Assembly: GCA_024138025.1 (NCBI GenBank)
Contig: JAMXBD010001373.1
Location: forward strand, 186,001-250,000
Reading direction: 5' to 3'
DNA length: 64,000 bases
Source: Combretum micranthum
Taxonomy: Eukaryota; Streptophyta; Magnoliopsida; Myrtales; Combretaceae
Position 1 is the first letter of the stretch. Each line of letters begins with the position of its first letter. The notes under the pieces were generated by a model. It was not told the origin of the DNA. It ran no database searches and worked only from the letters and a program-made list of their open reading frames with translations. Made by a program: the position numbers and the translations under genes. Shown one piece after another: positions 11,385 to 23,953 of this stretch.

Positions 11385-14300
11385 ATAGGGATAAAATTTT
11401 TTAGCAAATTGAGTTGAAATTGCGAATAAATGTTTTCTTGAAATAATTTGTTCATATGCTATTTAAGATAATTTAAAGTGTAAATTTGGTGAACTAATAA
11501 TAATACACGACGTGGAGAAAATATATGACTTGACATGTGGATTTTAATCTCTAATGCATAATAAAAGAATTTGCGTCGTTTATGACCAAACATGCATTTG
11601 GAAGACTTATGAAATAATTGATAGATTATGCATGTAATTAAGGCTTGCATGGTGACTAAATTTCACTTAGATATTGTTTCCATTCCATTTACACCTTCAT
11701 TATGCAAAGATGTTATTCATGAGATGCTAGTAAGTATATTTTTGAAATAAGGTTTAAACCTAACTTTTTAAACTCTTAGAGACTTATCAATTTATCCAAA
11801 GTTCTTTTTTCCTTTGAAATTTAAGTCTAACAAAATCTTCTTAGAATTTAAGGCTACAGGATGTTAAGGAGACCTTGTCTTAAGCCATTGTTTCAAACAT
11901 GACCTCAATGCAAACCTGTGTTCAGCCCATGTTGAGCCATTATTTCCAATACAACCTCAAAATAAACTCGAGTTCAACCTAGGTTGAGCTAATAACCCCT
12001 ACACAACCTCCTAACTTGACTGTATTCTAGTCATATCAAACACCTAAGTTGACATAACCTAAACATGTCATCATGTTCAGCTCGTGTTGAGCTACCATTC
12101 TAAACATGATTTAAACAACCTTGCGTTCAACTGGTGCAAGGAACATGACCCAACACGGCTTATATTAAACATAACTTCTCCAAAATTCCAAATTTATTCA
12201 TCAAGTACCCACATAAAGCCAATAAATACCTCATCAAAATAAGAGTCTTTCACACTTGTTAGCTTAATAATTGAAATAGGATCCTAAGCACTATAAATAA
12301 TTAGTGGATTATGGTAATCTATTCTTAAAAGGCTAAGAACTAAAACCCACAAAAACATGACTCACAAAGGGTTGGTTAACTTAAACCTAAAGCAAATTCT
12401 AACCTATATAACTAATTAAACAACTTAACTAAATAAAACGAGTGATAAGGGAACCTAGGAAATATCATTTATCCATAACTTGAGCTTAATGTCCGCAAAT
12501 GAATTGAGTATTAAGTTAGGATCCATAAACAAGTGGAACTCGAATGATTCAAATAATAAAAATAAGAAACAAATTGATTAAGACTAGTTGAGGCATTATC
12601 CTAATAAATGTTTTCAAACTCATGAACAACTCTAATAAGTCAAGCTTCAGGCAAAGAGAAAGGTTTTAAAAACGGTTATCAAGTATAGGGTAATAACTAG
12701 ACTTATACTTAAATTTCAACTTGATTATTTGATTGTTGTTGTTTTAGCTGCTTGCTTCGGAAAGTGGTACCCTTGGTGTAATGATCCCAATAGGGGGTTT
12801 AGTAGATTTTCCCTAAAGTCACCATATCACATGTGCACCCATAACATGAGGATCGCCTTACAAGTTAAAGTTTGCAAAGACTCTAATTAATTATTCTCTC
12901 ACTATGTTATACATATATATATATATTGAGAAAATAGTTTAGATATCGATACTTCCATAAATCACAAGGACCACAAGAATCAAATACTCTAGCAAAAGAC
13001 AAGATAAGACAAACTTAGGATATCCATGATGTACTATCAAAGCAAATTACTAAAGGAAGAAAAGGAAGTTAAGAAAGAGAAAAATCAAGTTTTAAGTCTT
13101 TTCTCTCAATTAAGTTTAGTCCATCAACATCCTAATCCTCTAATTATCTTGACTTGATCTTTAGTATGCTATGCGCTTAGTTCTTATCCTAATCTTAGCT
13201 TTTGATTTTCCTACAAAAGCAAACTACTGAGGTGGGTAGGGAAGCTACATCCAACCTAGTGAGATATTTCCTTCAAACATACCATAACAACCAATTAAGT
13301 AAGTTATTTTGTTCCAAGCATATGATATGCTGCTATGTAACAAGAACATAAGACAAGCATGTATATAGTCCTTTGTAAACTATATTTAGAATGGATGTAT
13401 GCTCTCCATGAAAAGGGTTGGGAAATGCTCTTACAAGTCTCTATAACCTCTACTGCTAGTCTCTGGACACCTGCCCATAGCGATCGATCCAGCATGGCTC
13501 CTCTATGAGACCATATTCCCCAAACGACTTAGTTCCTCAAGTTGAAGCAAAGCTACACCATTTATACAATTTGTAGCCCACCTGGTCCCACTGCTAAGAG
13601 TAGCAACCTTCTAAATGTGACTTAACAATGCAATGCATGTTTGTCTTTTTCTCGCTAAAGCCGAATAGAACTACCATTCTTTTATGGGATGATTAAGCAA
13701 TTTATCACACTTACAATACTCAAAATGAAGATAAACAACACACATAAATAGTCATAACGATGGTTTTTATATGCTTATCGTCTTTTGTCGCATACATAGA
13801 AACATAAGTAATTCTCATGAACCCATACATATTTATTTTATCTTTCTCTTATCTTATCTAGTGCAACTAACTATAAGCACAAATAAGGTAACAAAATCAT
13901 AAGGAAAAACTAACTTGGCCATGACAAAAATCCTTAGTCAAGTTTAGTCCTTAGGAAACATGGCTTGGAGATCCTTGTTACTTGAATAAGGAAATATCTG
14001 AAATTAGCATTTCGGACCAACTTCATCTAAACTTCTACTTCTATGGTTTCTATTCTTGTCATATTTCTCGGTTACCTAGTTTAAACCTTAAAATAGTCAT
14101 ATCTATGTCATTTTAAGGCAGATTTTCGCATATGGATGGTCGATTTCTACCATTTTCAGATGCTCTATCTATTTTTTATGTTGTTTTGATCATAGGAGGT
14201 CAGTAGGGTCTTGGATCAGTAGATTCATATTGCACCTCTACTTGTTTTATTTCCATTTTGGTACTTTTCTAAAGCTTAGATTCCATAGGGTCTTTCTATT

Positions 14301-14800
14301 ATGCATGTAACTTATTCCTATATTTGATGATACATAAAGTATGAAAAGTGAAAGTAAAATTAACGTGGTCTTAATAGTGTTTATGTCGACCTAACTTCGA
14401 GCACTTTTCAAAAGATAGTTAGTCATCAAAAGTGAAAATGAAAAGGAAGTAAGTTAATTTTATGGCTAACCCTTATTTCTTCTAGGGTTCGACCACTTTA
14501 AGAAATATATGAAATAAAGGAGATTTGAAAACTCAAACAAAACTTACCCTTTGCTCATGCAGAGCTTAAGGTGTTATTAAACTTCAATCATACTTAAGTT
14601 GCCTTTAAGGTATCATAGAGCATGGTCTATAGGAAACTTGTTAGTTTTCCTTTATTTCAACTACCATTGCTCATATTCCTTGTATAGATTTACTGAGATG
14701 ATTTTGTTGAAAATAAAAGAAGTTGAAATAAGATAAAAATGAGCCTTAGGCTCTCGGATCAAAGGAAAAGAAAGAAAATACATAGTCTGATCATGTTCAT
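11385..14800. other. Gene-free region, nothing recognised apart from short repeats
   Basis: No open frame here resembles a known protein. An imperfect repeated motif of the form GTTCAGCCCATGTTGAGCC lies at 11,917-12,140 and a (TA)n run near 12,911-12,926. The rest is AT-rich and probably old repeat sequence. Confidence 0.5.
11917..12140. repeat. Dispersed GTTCAGC...GTTGAGC motif, about four copies
   Basis: GTTCAGCCCATGTTGAGCC, GTTCAACCTAGGTTGAGCT, GTTCAGCTCGTGTTGAGCT and a broken GTTCAACTGGTGCAAG recur within about 220 bases. The core is partly palindromic (GTTCAGC/GCTGAAC-like). Confidence 0.55.
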
Positions 14801-14899
14801 GGAGTCTCTGTTAACCTTGTTTTAAGGAATATGAGAGCAAATCCTTGAATTAATTTGCTAACATCCCAAGCGTCATCTTAGAACATTTGAAAATGAAAA

Positions 14900-15200
14900 C
14901 TCAAAGTTAGAATAGCCCTTTAGGGTCTTGTAGGTCATGACATTGAGTGAAAAGAAAGGAAAAACAATTTTTTTTCGCTTAATCAACTTTAAAAGCTTGA
15001 AAGTGAGTAAACCAAGAAAGAAAGATGTAGTTCTATACCCTTTATGTGGCTCAAAGGTCTCAACATTCAAGAAAACAAGGGAAATACAACTTTTCTTTAC
15101 TTGGTCATTTTTAAAACATTGAAACCAAGTGAAATAAGAAGGAAAAATGAAGTTTCACTCCCTTCATGGCCACGTATAGTCTCGATCACAAAAGCATAAA
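14900..15200. repeat. ~122-bp degenerate tandem repeat
   Basis: CCCTTTAGGGTCTTGTAGGTC near 14,916, CCCTTTATGTGGCTCAAAGGTC near 15,038 and CCCTTCATGGCCACGTATAGTC near 15,161 are followed each time by CATTnAG, a purine-rich AAGAAAGGAAA segment and CTTTAAAAnCTTGAAA or similar. The spacing is about 122 bases. A further weak unit may lie near 15,400. Confidence 0.55.
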
Positions 15201-15759
15201 ACGATCAAGTTTTGTTTCATACTTTTCTTTTACTCAAAATAGGTTCCTAAATACCGAAATCAAAGTTTTGAAAAGATTACATAACAAAGTATTATCTTAG
15301 TGAAATAGTTTATGAAAACTTAGATTTTTCACTTTTTATGTGCTAGAACCTCTAAACAAGGAAAAGGATATCATGATGTACCCATGATCATCACCTTTTC
15401 ACTTTGTGGCTTAGAGACTTTTGGCCATCATGGCACCAAAAATTAAACCTAAAAGCTTGAGTTTGTAAACCAAGTTTTCTTAGGTTTAGTCAAAGTCATA
15501 ATATACATAAAAGAGAAAGTAGAGTTTGTTCTCATAAAAAATGGTCCTTTAAACGATAAAACATATAATGAACTAGAAAGATAAAGTTGAAGTAGGAGTC
15601 TTGAATTTAAGACAAGTCTCCTTAAGACTCGAGTAGGATAAGTCTTGAACAAAACATAATAAAGTAAATTACAAGAAAATAGATTGCATGAAAGTAGATA
15701 AACTGCAAGTTAGGTTAGTGAGTAATATGCTTTAATAGATATACATACTTATACTTACA

Positions 15760-15779
15760 TATATATATATATATATATC
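15760..15779. repeat. (AT)n microsatellite
   Basis: About ten AT units just upstream of element B. Confidence 0.8.
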
Positions 15780-16567
15780 ATGTTAGGGTTAGTGAGGTTA
15801 AGTTAGACTGCATAATGTAAAGAACATAAACATAACATAAAATAAAGTATGATGCCACACATTTCCTCCCTTTAGCTTAATGCATCATAGGGAAAAGGTA
15901 TAAGGAAATGGTGTTGTGGCTTATGCATGATGAACCATTGTAAACCCCGGAAATTTTCACAGTAGTATACAGTAGTAGAATAGAAAACGTAAATTAGTCA
16001 GTAAATTTAGAAACCGATAGAAGTCCTAGAATAGACCTATGAGTTGTGATAAACTCATTCCTAGGTTGAAAAACCCGAATAAAAAAAAAAATTTCTCGAC
16101 CTTAATAGATACTAAAAGCGAGATTTCGTATCTTGAACTGATAATTCAAGATATACCTAGAAATAGTTTTAAAATTTCGAAACCGACAAGATATAGTTTA
16201 TTTATAGAGCTTATCGGTATAAAACAATAGATTACAAATACAAACCAACACTAATACTGAACAATAATTATCAACTTAGAACTAAAAAGAAAATTTCGAA
16301 ACCACTGTTACAATTGTTAAGAAATTCTAACTTTATTAGGACTTGGTTCCTAATTTAATTCATCGAGTTTGAAAATTTAATCACGTAAGCTAAAAATGCT
16401 AAAAAATTAATCGTGTGAAGTTTTAACTAAAAATTTGAAAATAAAAATAAATTAAAGTTTTCTCGTAACTTAAATAATATTATCTCGATAAAACGTAAAT
16501 ATAAGAAATATGGTTATACGCGAATAATTTATTTTCTTAATAAAAATATTTTTGTTAATAACTATTA

Positions 16568-16594
16568 AATATATATATATAATATATATATATA
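16568..16594. repeat. AT dinucleotide repeat in element B
   Basis: Two short (AT)n blocks separated by AATA. Confidence 0.8.
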
Positions 16595-16738
16595 AGAGAG
16601 AAGAAATCAAATTTTATTTAAAATAGCTAGTGCGCTGCATGAATGAAGAGGAAAATCTCCTCACGCGCCAGCTGCAGGAATTTCACCGAGCAACACGCGC
16701 AGTAGGAATTCTTCGAGCAGCCCACATTTCCGAGCGAG

Positions 16739-17251
16739 ATGAAGCCTCACGCACGCTGCAGGGCATCCTCGAGTGAGCGCATGAGCAGCAGCATAACCAA
16801 GCAGCAGCAGCAGCAGTCCACGCACACAGCTCCCACTGCAGCGCACATCAACAAGCAGCAGTGGACAGCAGCATCTTCACCTCACGAGCAACAGCACAAC
16901 CAAGCAGTGGAGCTCCTCAGGCGCAACAAGCAGCAGCAGCAACCGAACAACAGCTGCAGTTCACACCAGCAGCTACACACACACGCACAAGCACCTGGAA
17001 CAGAGCACTTTGGAGAAAAACAGAGTAGTTGCAACCAGCTGACTTTTGGCCAAACTTTGATCCGATTTTTACAACGATTTTCAACTCGAAAAGGACATTC
17101 AAACCAATCTAAAAGCTACACCTATACCCCACAATTAATGTACAAGAATTACAAACCAATTGGGAGAGGATTACGGCTCCAAAATCGGATGGAAAATCGT
17201 GATGCAGCAGTCCAAAAACCTCCCCTGCTGCAGAGACCCAATTTTCCTTAA
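16739..17251 (+). other. CAG-rich open frame inside element B, probably not a gene
   Basis: A 170-codon frame begins MKPHARCRASSSE and is dominated by Gln, Ser, His and Thr (short QQQQQ runs) because the DNA is rich in CAG/CAC. The local base composition (GC-rich over about 16,650-17,030) differs sharply from the surrounding AT-rich sequence. No domain is recognisable and the reading is open on both strands, as expected of a trinucleotide-rich tract. It may be the R/U5-proximal leader part of the LTR or a captured fragment. Confidence 0.4.
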
Positions 17252-20205
17252 CCAACTTTGATCAGAATTTGAACCTTAAATTTCAAACGAAATTGACCCA
17301 AAAGCCAACCAAAACACTCCACATGTAAATAACATTAAATGAGGAGAATTTCAGCATACAAAAACAACCACAACTACTCCAAATATCCATGCCAAATTCG
17401 GATCTTGACAGCTGTAACAGAGGAGAAATTCCACAAGATACAGCAGCACACATCTCCAAGTTCAATTCCGATTTTTGCAAAATTCCTAAGGTTCAATGAA
17501 CTGATATTTTTGACCAATTAAACACCAATAAGGAGCCTTCAAATGGACACTTCATACACCAAAAATTAATGAGAAAATCAGATCCAAAATTCATCCAAAA
17601 ATCAAGGTGAAATTATTCCAGAAATTTCAGTTTTCACACTTCAAACTTCAACTGAATTTGACCAGATTTTTATCCAATTTGAGCCCTTATTTTTACACAC
17701 ATAAATAGCATTAATTAGCTACCAAACAAATATAATTAAGACTCTCAAAGATAGCCACAAAAATTTGTCAAACACAAGTCAAATTTTGCATCAAACTTGG
17801 CAAAATCGTGTAGAAAATCCCAGCTGCATTTACAAACATTTTTCAAGTCCAAAACCAATTCCAAAGCCTCTAAAACTTAGTCTAATCCTAGTATAAGTAT
17901 ATAAGCCTAAGTTAGACACACTTTGAGCTCATAAACCTCATAAAAACACTCTAAAATTCCAGCTGCAAACCCAAGTGCGTCCAGCACTTTTTCATTTCCT
18001 TTTTCCATTTTCACCTTCAACATAGAAGCTTAGAAACATTGTGGGAACAACCATAAACCCTAGCCTACTTCCATACCTTATATACACACACTAAGCTCAT
18101 CAATAACAACCAAAACCAAATAAAAAATCCCAAGTCACCTTAAGGTTCAAGAGGAGGAGTGTAGCTTGTCAAGGTGAGAAACTTAGATTACCTTAATAAA
18201 CTTTTATTATAGTTAATGTGTTTAGCTAGAAACTCATCATCCAATCTTTGATTTAGGTTAAATTCTTGCTTTAAGAGGAAGTTGAACAACCTCCTTCCAT
18301 TCCAATCCAAGGTAAGCTCCAACTACAACCTATCCTTGTTAAATTTATAAATAGACCTTAGGATGGATTTTTGAGCATTTGAAGAAAGTTTTGTGGTGGA
18401 TATAAGTTGCAAATCTATTGATGAATTCAAGAGGAAAGATGGTTGATGTGTTGAGAATGCTTAGGTATTGTTGGAAGAGAAAAACAACAACTTAGAAGTC
18501 TTATAATTGTGGTAATAGTAAATTCGGATTTAAGGACAAAGTAGACAAAACAAGACTCAAACTTCATTTACCAAGTCTAAATGCATGTTTAAAGCTTCTA
18601 AGACCTTATATGAACATAAATCTTGATAAAACAAACTTTACAAGCATGATTAGAAGACCTACATTACAAGGAAAGGGTACAAACAAATTCATGAAAGTTA
18701 TACATACCGAGACTCCTATAGGTTATGATGGAACTTATGATATAAATGGAAGTTAAACGACATCCTCGAAAATAATCCTCAATCGAAGAAACTTAAAAGA
18801 ATTGAACGATAGATATTCCTTTTCTATAAGAATTAATACTTTAAGAAATCGCTATAAACCATAGGAATAATACCAAGTACCGATCTAGGACACTTAGTTA
18901 CTCATAAGAATTTAACTTTCTATTTATAGATATTATTGACAAGTACTTTATTTTAATAGGTAATTTCGATACTGTCGAGGATTTCCCGGTTGATTACTAC
19001 GATTGATCAGTATGAGCGGTGAGTAACCTAGACTTATTACATTGTTTGTGATTGTTAGTTGCATTAAAATACAAAGATAATAATGAACTCTCGTGTATGG
19101 GATTATGGGATTTGCTTGTTGTTTGAAATGACTTGTTTGATAAATACTACTAATCAAAAGTGATAATGAATGGCTTGTGAAATTACTGTATGTAAAGCAT
19201 GTTGAGTGTTTGAATAAAGTTGATCACTTATAACCTGACTAAAATTATCAAACTCATAAGTAAATTGGTGCACGCATAGCATGATTTGCATATACTACAT
19301 TATGTTTTTACGATTGCCTACTACGTGTTAGAATTTCGGTTCTCTGGTAATACTTGGTTTTTCTAGGCAGAGGCTATTAGTTCTATGCAAGTTTACCTTT
19401 GTTTTATCGGTTCCAAGGGAACTAACTGGTAACGAAGGACGCCGCCATGGTATCGCTGTGAAATGTCTAACACTTAGTAGAGTTTCTAAGGCGCAAAACA
19501 GGAAATGGGTGTTTAAAACATCATTAACATAAAGAGATAACAATTGTGAAGATTGTGGATTTCCTATGTGCTTAGTTTCTCCTAGGTAGGTGATTCAGGG
19601 ATTGGTTCCTTCAACCCCGATGAGAGGGCGTAAATCTCCATCCTGTTTGGATTCCGGTTTGTCCAAGCTTGTAATTGTTCATGTGATTGATTGATGCATT
19701 ACATATGATTGATAATAACTTACTTGTTGTGATAAGTCTGGTTATTCACTGAGCCGTGGTTATGCTCACACTCCTACAGTCCTTACAGGATGACACTTAA
19801 GCCTTGGTTGGTGGCTTCTAGGAGCTTAGAGCCGGTATGATTCTAAAGCTGGAAGAGTTTTGAGAACAGGGAAAAATAGTTTCTTTATTTATATGTATTA
19901 ATTGATGTTAGTGCATCAATTTTTATTATTTGAGAACTTATATAGTTTTATGGTTTGTAATAGTTATTATTCAGACTGTAGTACTTAGTTATGGTATTGT
20001 GATTTTATTTAGTTATGGTATTGTGATTTTATTTACTTCATCATCGTTTCTTATCACGCAACCAAAAAGATCCTGTTTTGTTAAATATACGTCACTTTCC
20101 AAAGTAGTTCTAGTATGCATATGTGTATTTGATATCGTCTGGATTATCAGGCTATATTATAATATATATATTACTACTAGGATACTATTGGGGCGTGACA
20201 ACCAT

Positions 20206-20650
20206 GTATAAGGTAGGTAAGTGTTTAGAGGTGTTTACCTAATAACGGGAATAGAAATGGGTGAGATGAGAGGGATAGAGAGATGAGCTGAGAGGGATGG
20301 AGAAGGGAGGGAGAGTGGCATGAAAAAGAGGAAGAGGAAGAGGGAAATAGAGAGAGTTTTGAGAGTATTTAAAAGCATGGAGTGAAGCTTGTAAAGGGAC
20401 GAAAAGTTAATTAAGAGGGGGAATTTATAGCAGTGAAGAGAGAGAGAGAATGAGTGAAAGAGAAGTAGTGCCTTGTGGATTTGGTGTGAATAGTGACATA
20501 AAGATCTATGTGAATAGTAGTAAATAGTGATGAATAGTATAATATAAATAACAAATAGTCACCAGTAGGGATTTAAACATGCGCAACAATCAGTTTAACT
20601 GACGAAATTTGAACTCAATAAATCAGTATGTCATTATAGAAAATTATCTA
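20206..20650. other. Purine-rich intergenic segment
   Basis: GAGAGGGA-type low-complexity sequence (about 20,255-20,465) without a coding frame. Confidence 0.5.
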
Positions 20651-20659
20651 ATATTATTT

Positions 20660-21375
20660 TATTATTAATTACTAATTGGATGTGTTATCTCAATTTGCAT
20701 GTTAGTAATCAAATATTAGAATCATCTATCGTAGGATTTCTATATCGGACATTTCATTGAATTTTGATTTCGTTTTTGGTAACACGTTTCCTTATGCTAT
20801 TGATATTAGGATTTTGGGTTTTACCTCACTTTATCTAGCATTCTAGGGTTATCTAATTCATTTAATCATGTCTAGGGTTTTCTAGGGTTTAGAACTGATT
20901 AAGATCGGTTCTAGGTTTTCAGTTCTAGTACTAACTTTAGGGTTCACATCTAAATGTACCAAAATTTAAAAAAAAAAAAAAAAACCTATGGGTTGCAATA
21001 TGATCACTTTATTTGGGTAAGGTCCTAATTGCTTTTCTGATATGACTTTGATCTATACTATTTAATTAAAAAAATTATTTCTTAATTTGCGTGCTTGTTA
21101 TTTGATATTACAATCATCTGATATAATGTTTGTCATAGTAAATTATTTATCTGATATCTAGTTTGTACCAATTAGTGGCACGCTTTCCTAGATAATTAGC
21201 TTTGGGGTCTTGTTAGCTAATTTCATATGACTTGTATTTTAAGTATATCAGAGATATTGGTTATGTCTGAGATTCTTAAGGTTTCAAATTGAATCAGCAC
21301 AAATTAAGGTTTTTGATTCCATCACTGATTCTAAGGTTCGCTCGTAAACTTACCAAATATTTAGGGGTTTACATT
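20660..21375 (+). repeat. Diverged tandem duplication, unit about 410 bp
   Basis: Landmarks in the first copy recur in the same order in the second: CTCAATTTGCATG/CTTAATTTGCGTG, AGAATCATCTATCGT/ACAATCATCTGATAT, TAACACGTTTCCTTA/GGCACGCTTTCCTAG, and TTTAGGGTTCACATCTAAA/CTAAGGTTCGCTCGTAAAC followed by a TACCAAA segment. The offset is roughly 400-420 bases. Confidence 0.65.
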
Positions 21376-23750
21376 TGTATATATCTCTTAAGATTTACTA
21401 GATGATTTTAGAATACTAGACTTTATTAGTTAAAGTTTTGACCTTGCAAATTTTAGTTTTGCAGTCTATTTCCAGTCTAACCTTTCAATAGCTCTCTTAG
21501 TTGGCCATTGATGCTTTGGGGGTTTACTTCACTCTTTTTTTACCTTTTCTTCATTGTCCATTCAACAAATTTTCATTTATATAATCAAAATCACTGGTTA
21601 GACACATCTAAATAGACATTGGTCCTTCCATTCACCAATCAATCATCTTCATTGGGTAATAACTATTGATCTAACTATATTATCAAAATTTAATGATCAA
21701 CAACTTAATCCTTAACTCTAATTCTAGTAACTTCTTAAGTAACTACTGCTTGAATCCAAGCCTAGTCTATTTGTTTGATTTCTCCTTTATGGATGAAATG
21801 ATTATCACCACATGTGATAGTTTTCTCTAATTGAATGACTTTGATCATATACACCAATATCACAATATAAGATGATCGATATCCCACTTTTCTACATCCA
21901 TTCAAAACTCTTACTTATTTACAATCATAATTTCCTAGGTTTCGTTTTGTTCAACTATTCAAACATTACCCTCAAACACAAAAATTTATAAATCCACTAG
22001 TACAAGATATTCCCATAGCTATCTCTTAAATGGGAATCCAATTTTAAAGAATATCAATCATCCCATCAACTTCATCTCTTCTTCTTAATCAAACAATTAT
22101 ATTACAATATTCCAAGCATGGGTAAATTTACAAATGGTATCATACTTTCTCTTCATAATCATAAGTGTAAAATTTATTATTCTTCAATTTATATTCAATC
22201 ATTATCTTGTTCAATTGAAATCAATACTTAAAGAAGGTTAAATTTACTAACCTCTAGAAGGAACTCATCCTTAATGTAATCATCGTACTCTTGTGGCTTT
22301 TTACTTCTAGTCCCTAGATTTCTCTTCGAGTAGTGAAGACATTGCATATTTCTTTTAAGTTTTTCAAATCCCTAATTATTACATTATCAATTCATTGATT
22401 TATTAATGGTCCTCAATTGTCAAAAGTTACGAGGTTTGTGTTATGTGTCTCGAAATTTTATTGGTAATGATTCCAATCTTCAATCTATAATTAAACTGTT
22501 CACATTTCAATATTCTTAAGTCGCAAAAAATTAGAAGTGGTCTTTGCGACTTTTCTTAAATCTTTTCAAAATTTTATATTATTCTATTTGCAATTATCAA
22601 AATTAGATTGTGTAAAATTAGAGGATTTACACTTTGACTAGATCATGAAATTGCCTGCAACTTTGGGGTGATGAGGTAGATTAGGTACATACGCCCCTAT
22701 GGAATGCATGGTACGGCTTGACGAGTAGTTGATAGGAGAGCTCTAAGGTCGGACAATCGATTGAGAACTAGGATGGCACACAATCAATGAAAAAAAAATG
22801 AAGTTTTCGCTCAATCACTAAGATTAATAGAAAGGAAATGTTTGAGAAAACTCTTAAATTGTGAGTCAATACTCTCAAATTAAAGTTGAGGGTAAATTAG
22901 TAATTTAATAACCAATTTAATAAAATAAGAAAAGGCAAAATAACTAAATAATGTCATTAGACTATCCCATAATCTAAGCTATGGGCCGTGGGATCCTTAG
23001 GTTTCTCTCAATGCAAAACTCTGAGCTAGTATGACCTCCCGTACAGGTCATATGGTATGGCATCGTCCTCTCAAAACTCTCGTTCAATTCAATTCTAGGC
23101 TCGTACTGTCCAAACCACGAGCTGTAAGTTAAACCTTAGGTTCCTCTGGACTTCTCTAATCTTATGACTTGGGTTAATACAACTGTTGATACGAGCTATG
23201 GTATGATTATACAATCCACCATACAGGTTGTGACTATCAATGCATGGATTAGTGTTCTCCATTAGTTCTAACACAGAGCATCCCACAATCTTTAATAAAG
23301 CTAGTGGGCCAAGGCATGGAATTCTCTATTTGTCCATCTCCTTCCTATATCCGCTCTAGCTAGAACCAAATCATACTTCCCCATAAATGAAGTAAATAAC
23401 TATGGAAGAAATCACTTTCATCTTTGGTTAGTTCTCCACATAGGACTCATGGAAACCAAGCTTTGAATTCTTCAAACTATAACTCATCTTGAAGGACCAA
23501 TCGATCCACGATTCCTATTAACTATCCATGTGGTATTTTTGGGATGCTAGAAATACTTGATTGTCAGGCTTATGATAAATTATATTAAACTTATGTTTGT
23601 TGTATTAGAATAGGAGTGTGTGACATGCATAAATGTGTTTGTTTACATGTACTAGGCATAATCGCTTCCTTTTTAATATTTCAAATTTCGTGAATGAATA
23701 TCCATCTGAATGTGCTTTATGACGCTTTGAGATGTGGGGTTAACATTAAG
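21376..23750. other. Gene-free region, nothing recognised
   Basis: No open frame or repeat structure could be assigned. The segment 22,980-23,560 is less AT-rich than its surroundings, but no protein motif was recognised on either strand. Confidence 0.45.
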
Positions 23751-23953
23751 GGCCTGTTTAGATTGTTAGTTTTTTATCAGTATCGGTTTAGTATCGATTC
23801 AGTATTAATTCAGTTTGGTTAGTTTATGAGTAAAATTATCAGTTTTTTATCGGTATCATATCAGTATTGGTTCAATATCTATTTAGTATCTGTTTGACAC
23901 CAAGACAATGCTAAAACAATACCAAAGCGACGAACCAAAAAAACCGTAAGAGT
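23751..23953. repeat. Dispersed repeat family copy 1
   Basis: Contains GATTGTTAGTTTTTTATCAG, GTTTATGAGTAAAATTATC and repeated TATCGGTTTAGTATCGATTC phrases. The same landmarks recur near 36,131 and 57,917. It starts GGCCTGTTTAGATTG, the kind of end seen in some plant MITEs, but the opposite terminus was not identified. Confidence 0.5.

Larger units (their letters stand above)
15939..20200 (+). mobile_element. LTR-like element B, 4262 bp (probable long solo LTR)
   Basis: It starts TGTAAACCCCGGAAATTTTC and ends TTGGGGCGTGACA. The perfect 5-bp duplication ACCAT lies at 15,934-15,938 and 20,201-20,205, which is direct evidence of integrase-type insertion and fixes both ends. No primer-binding site, polypurine tract, gag or pol is inside, and the start is not repeated internally. 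It thus behaves like one very long LTR left by recombination. The ends match the TGTAA(C)ACCCCG...GTGACA pattern common in plant Ty3/gypsy LTRs. The lineage (for example Tekay/Del or Tat/Ogre) cannot be settled here. Confidence 0.8.
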
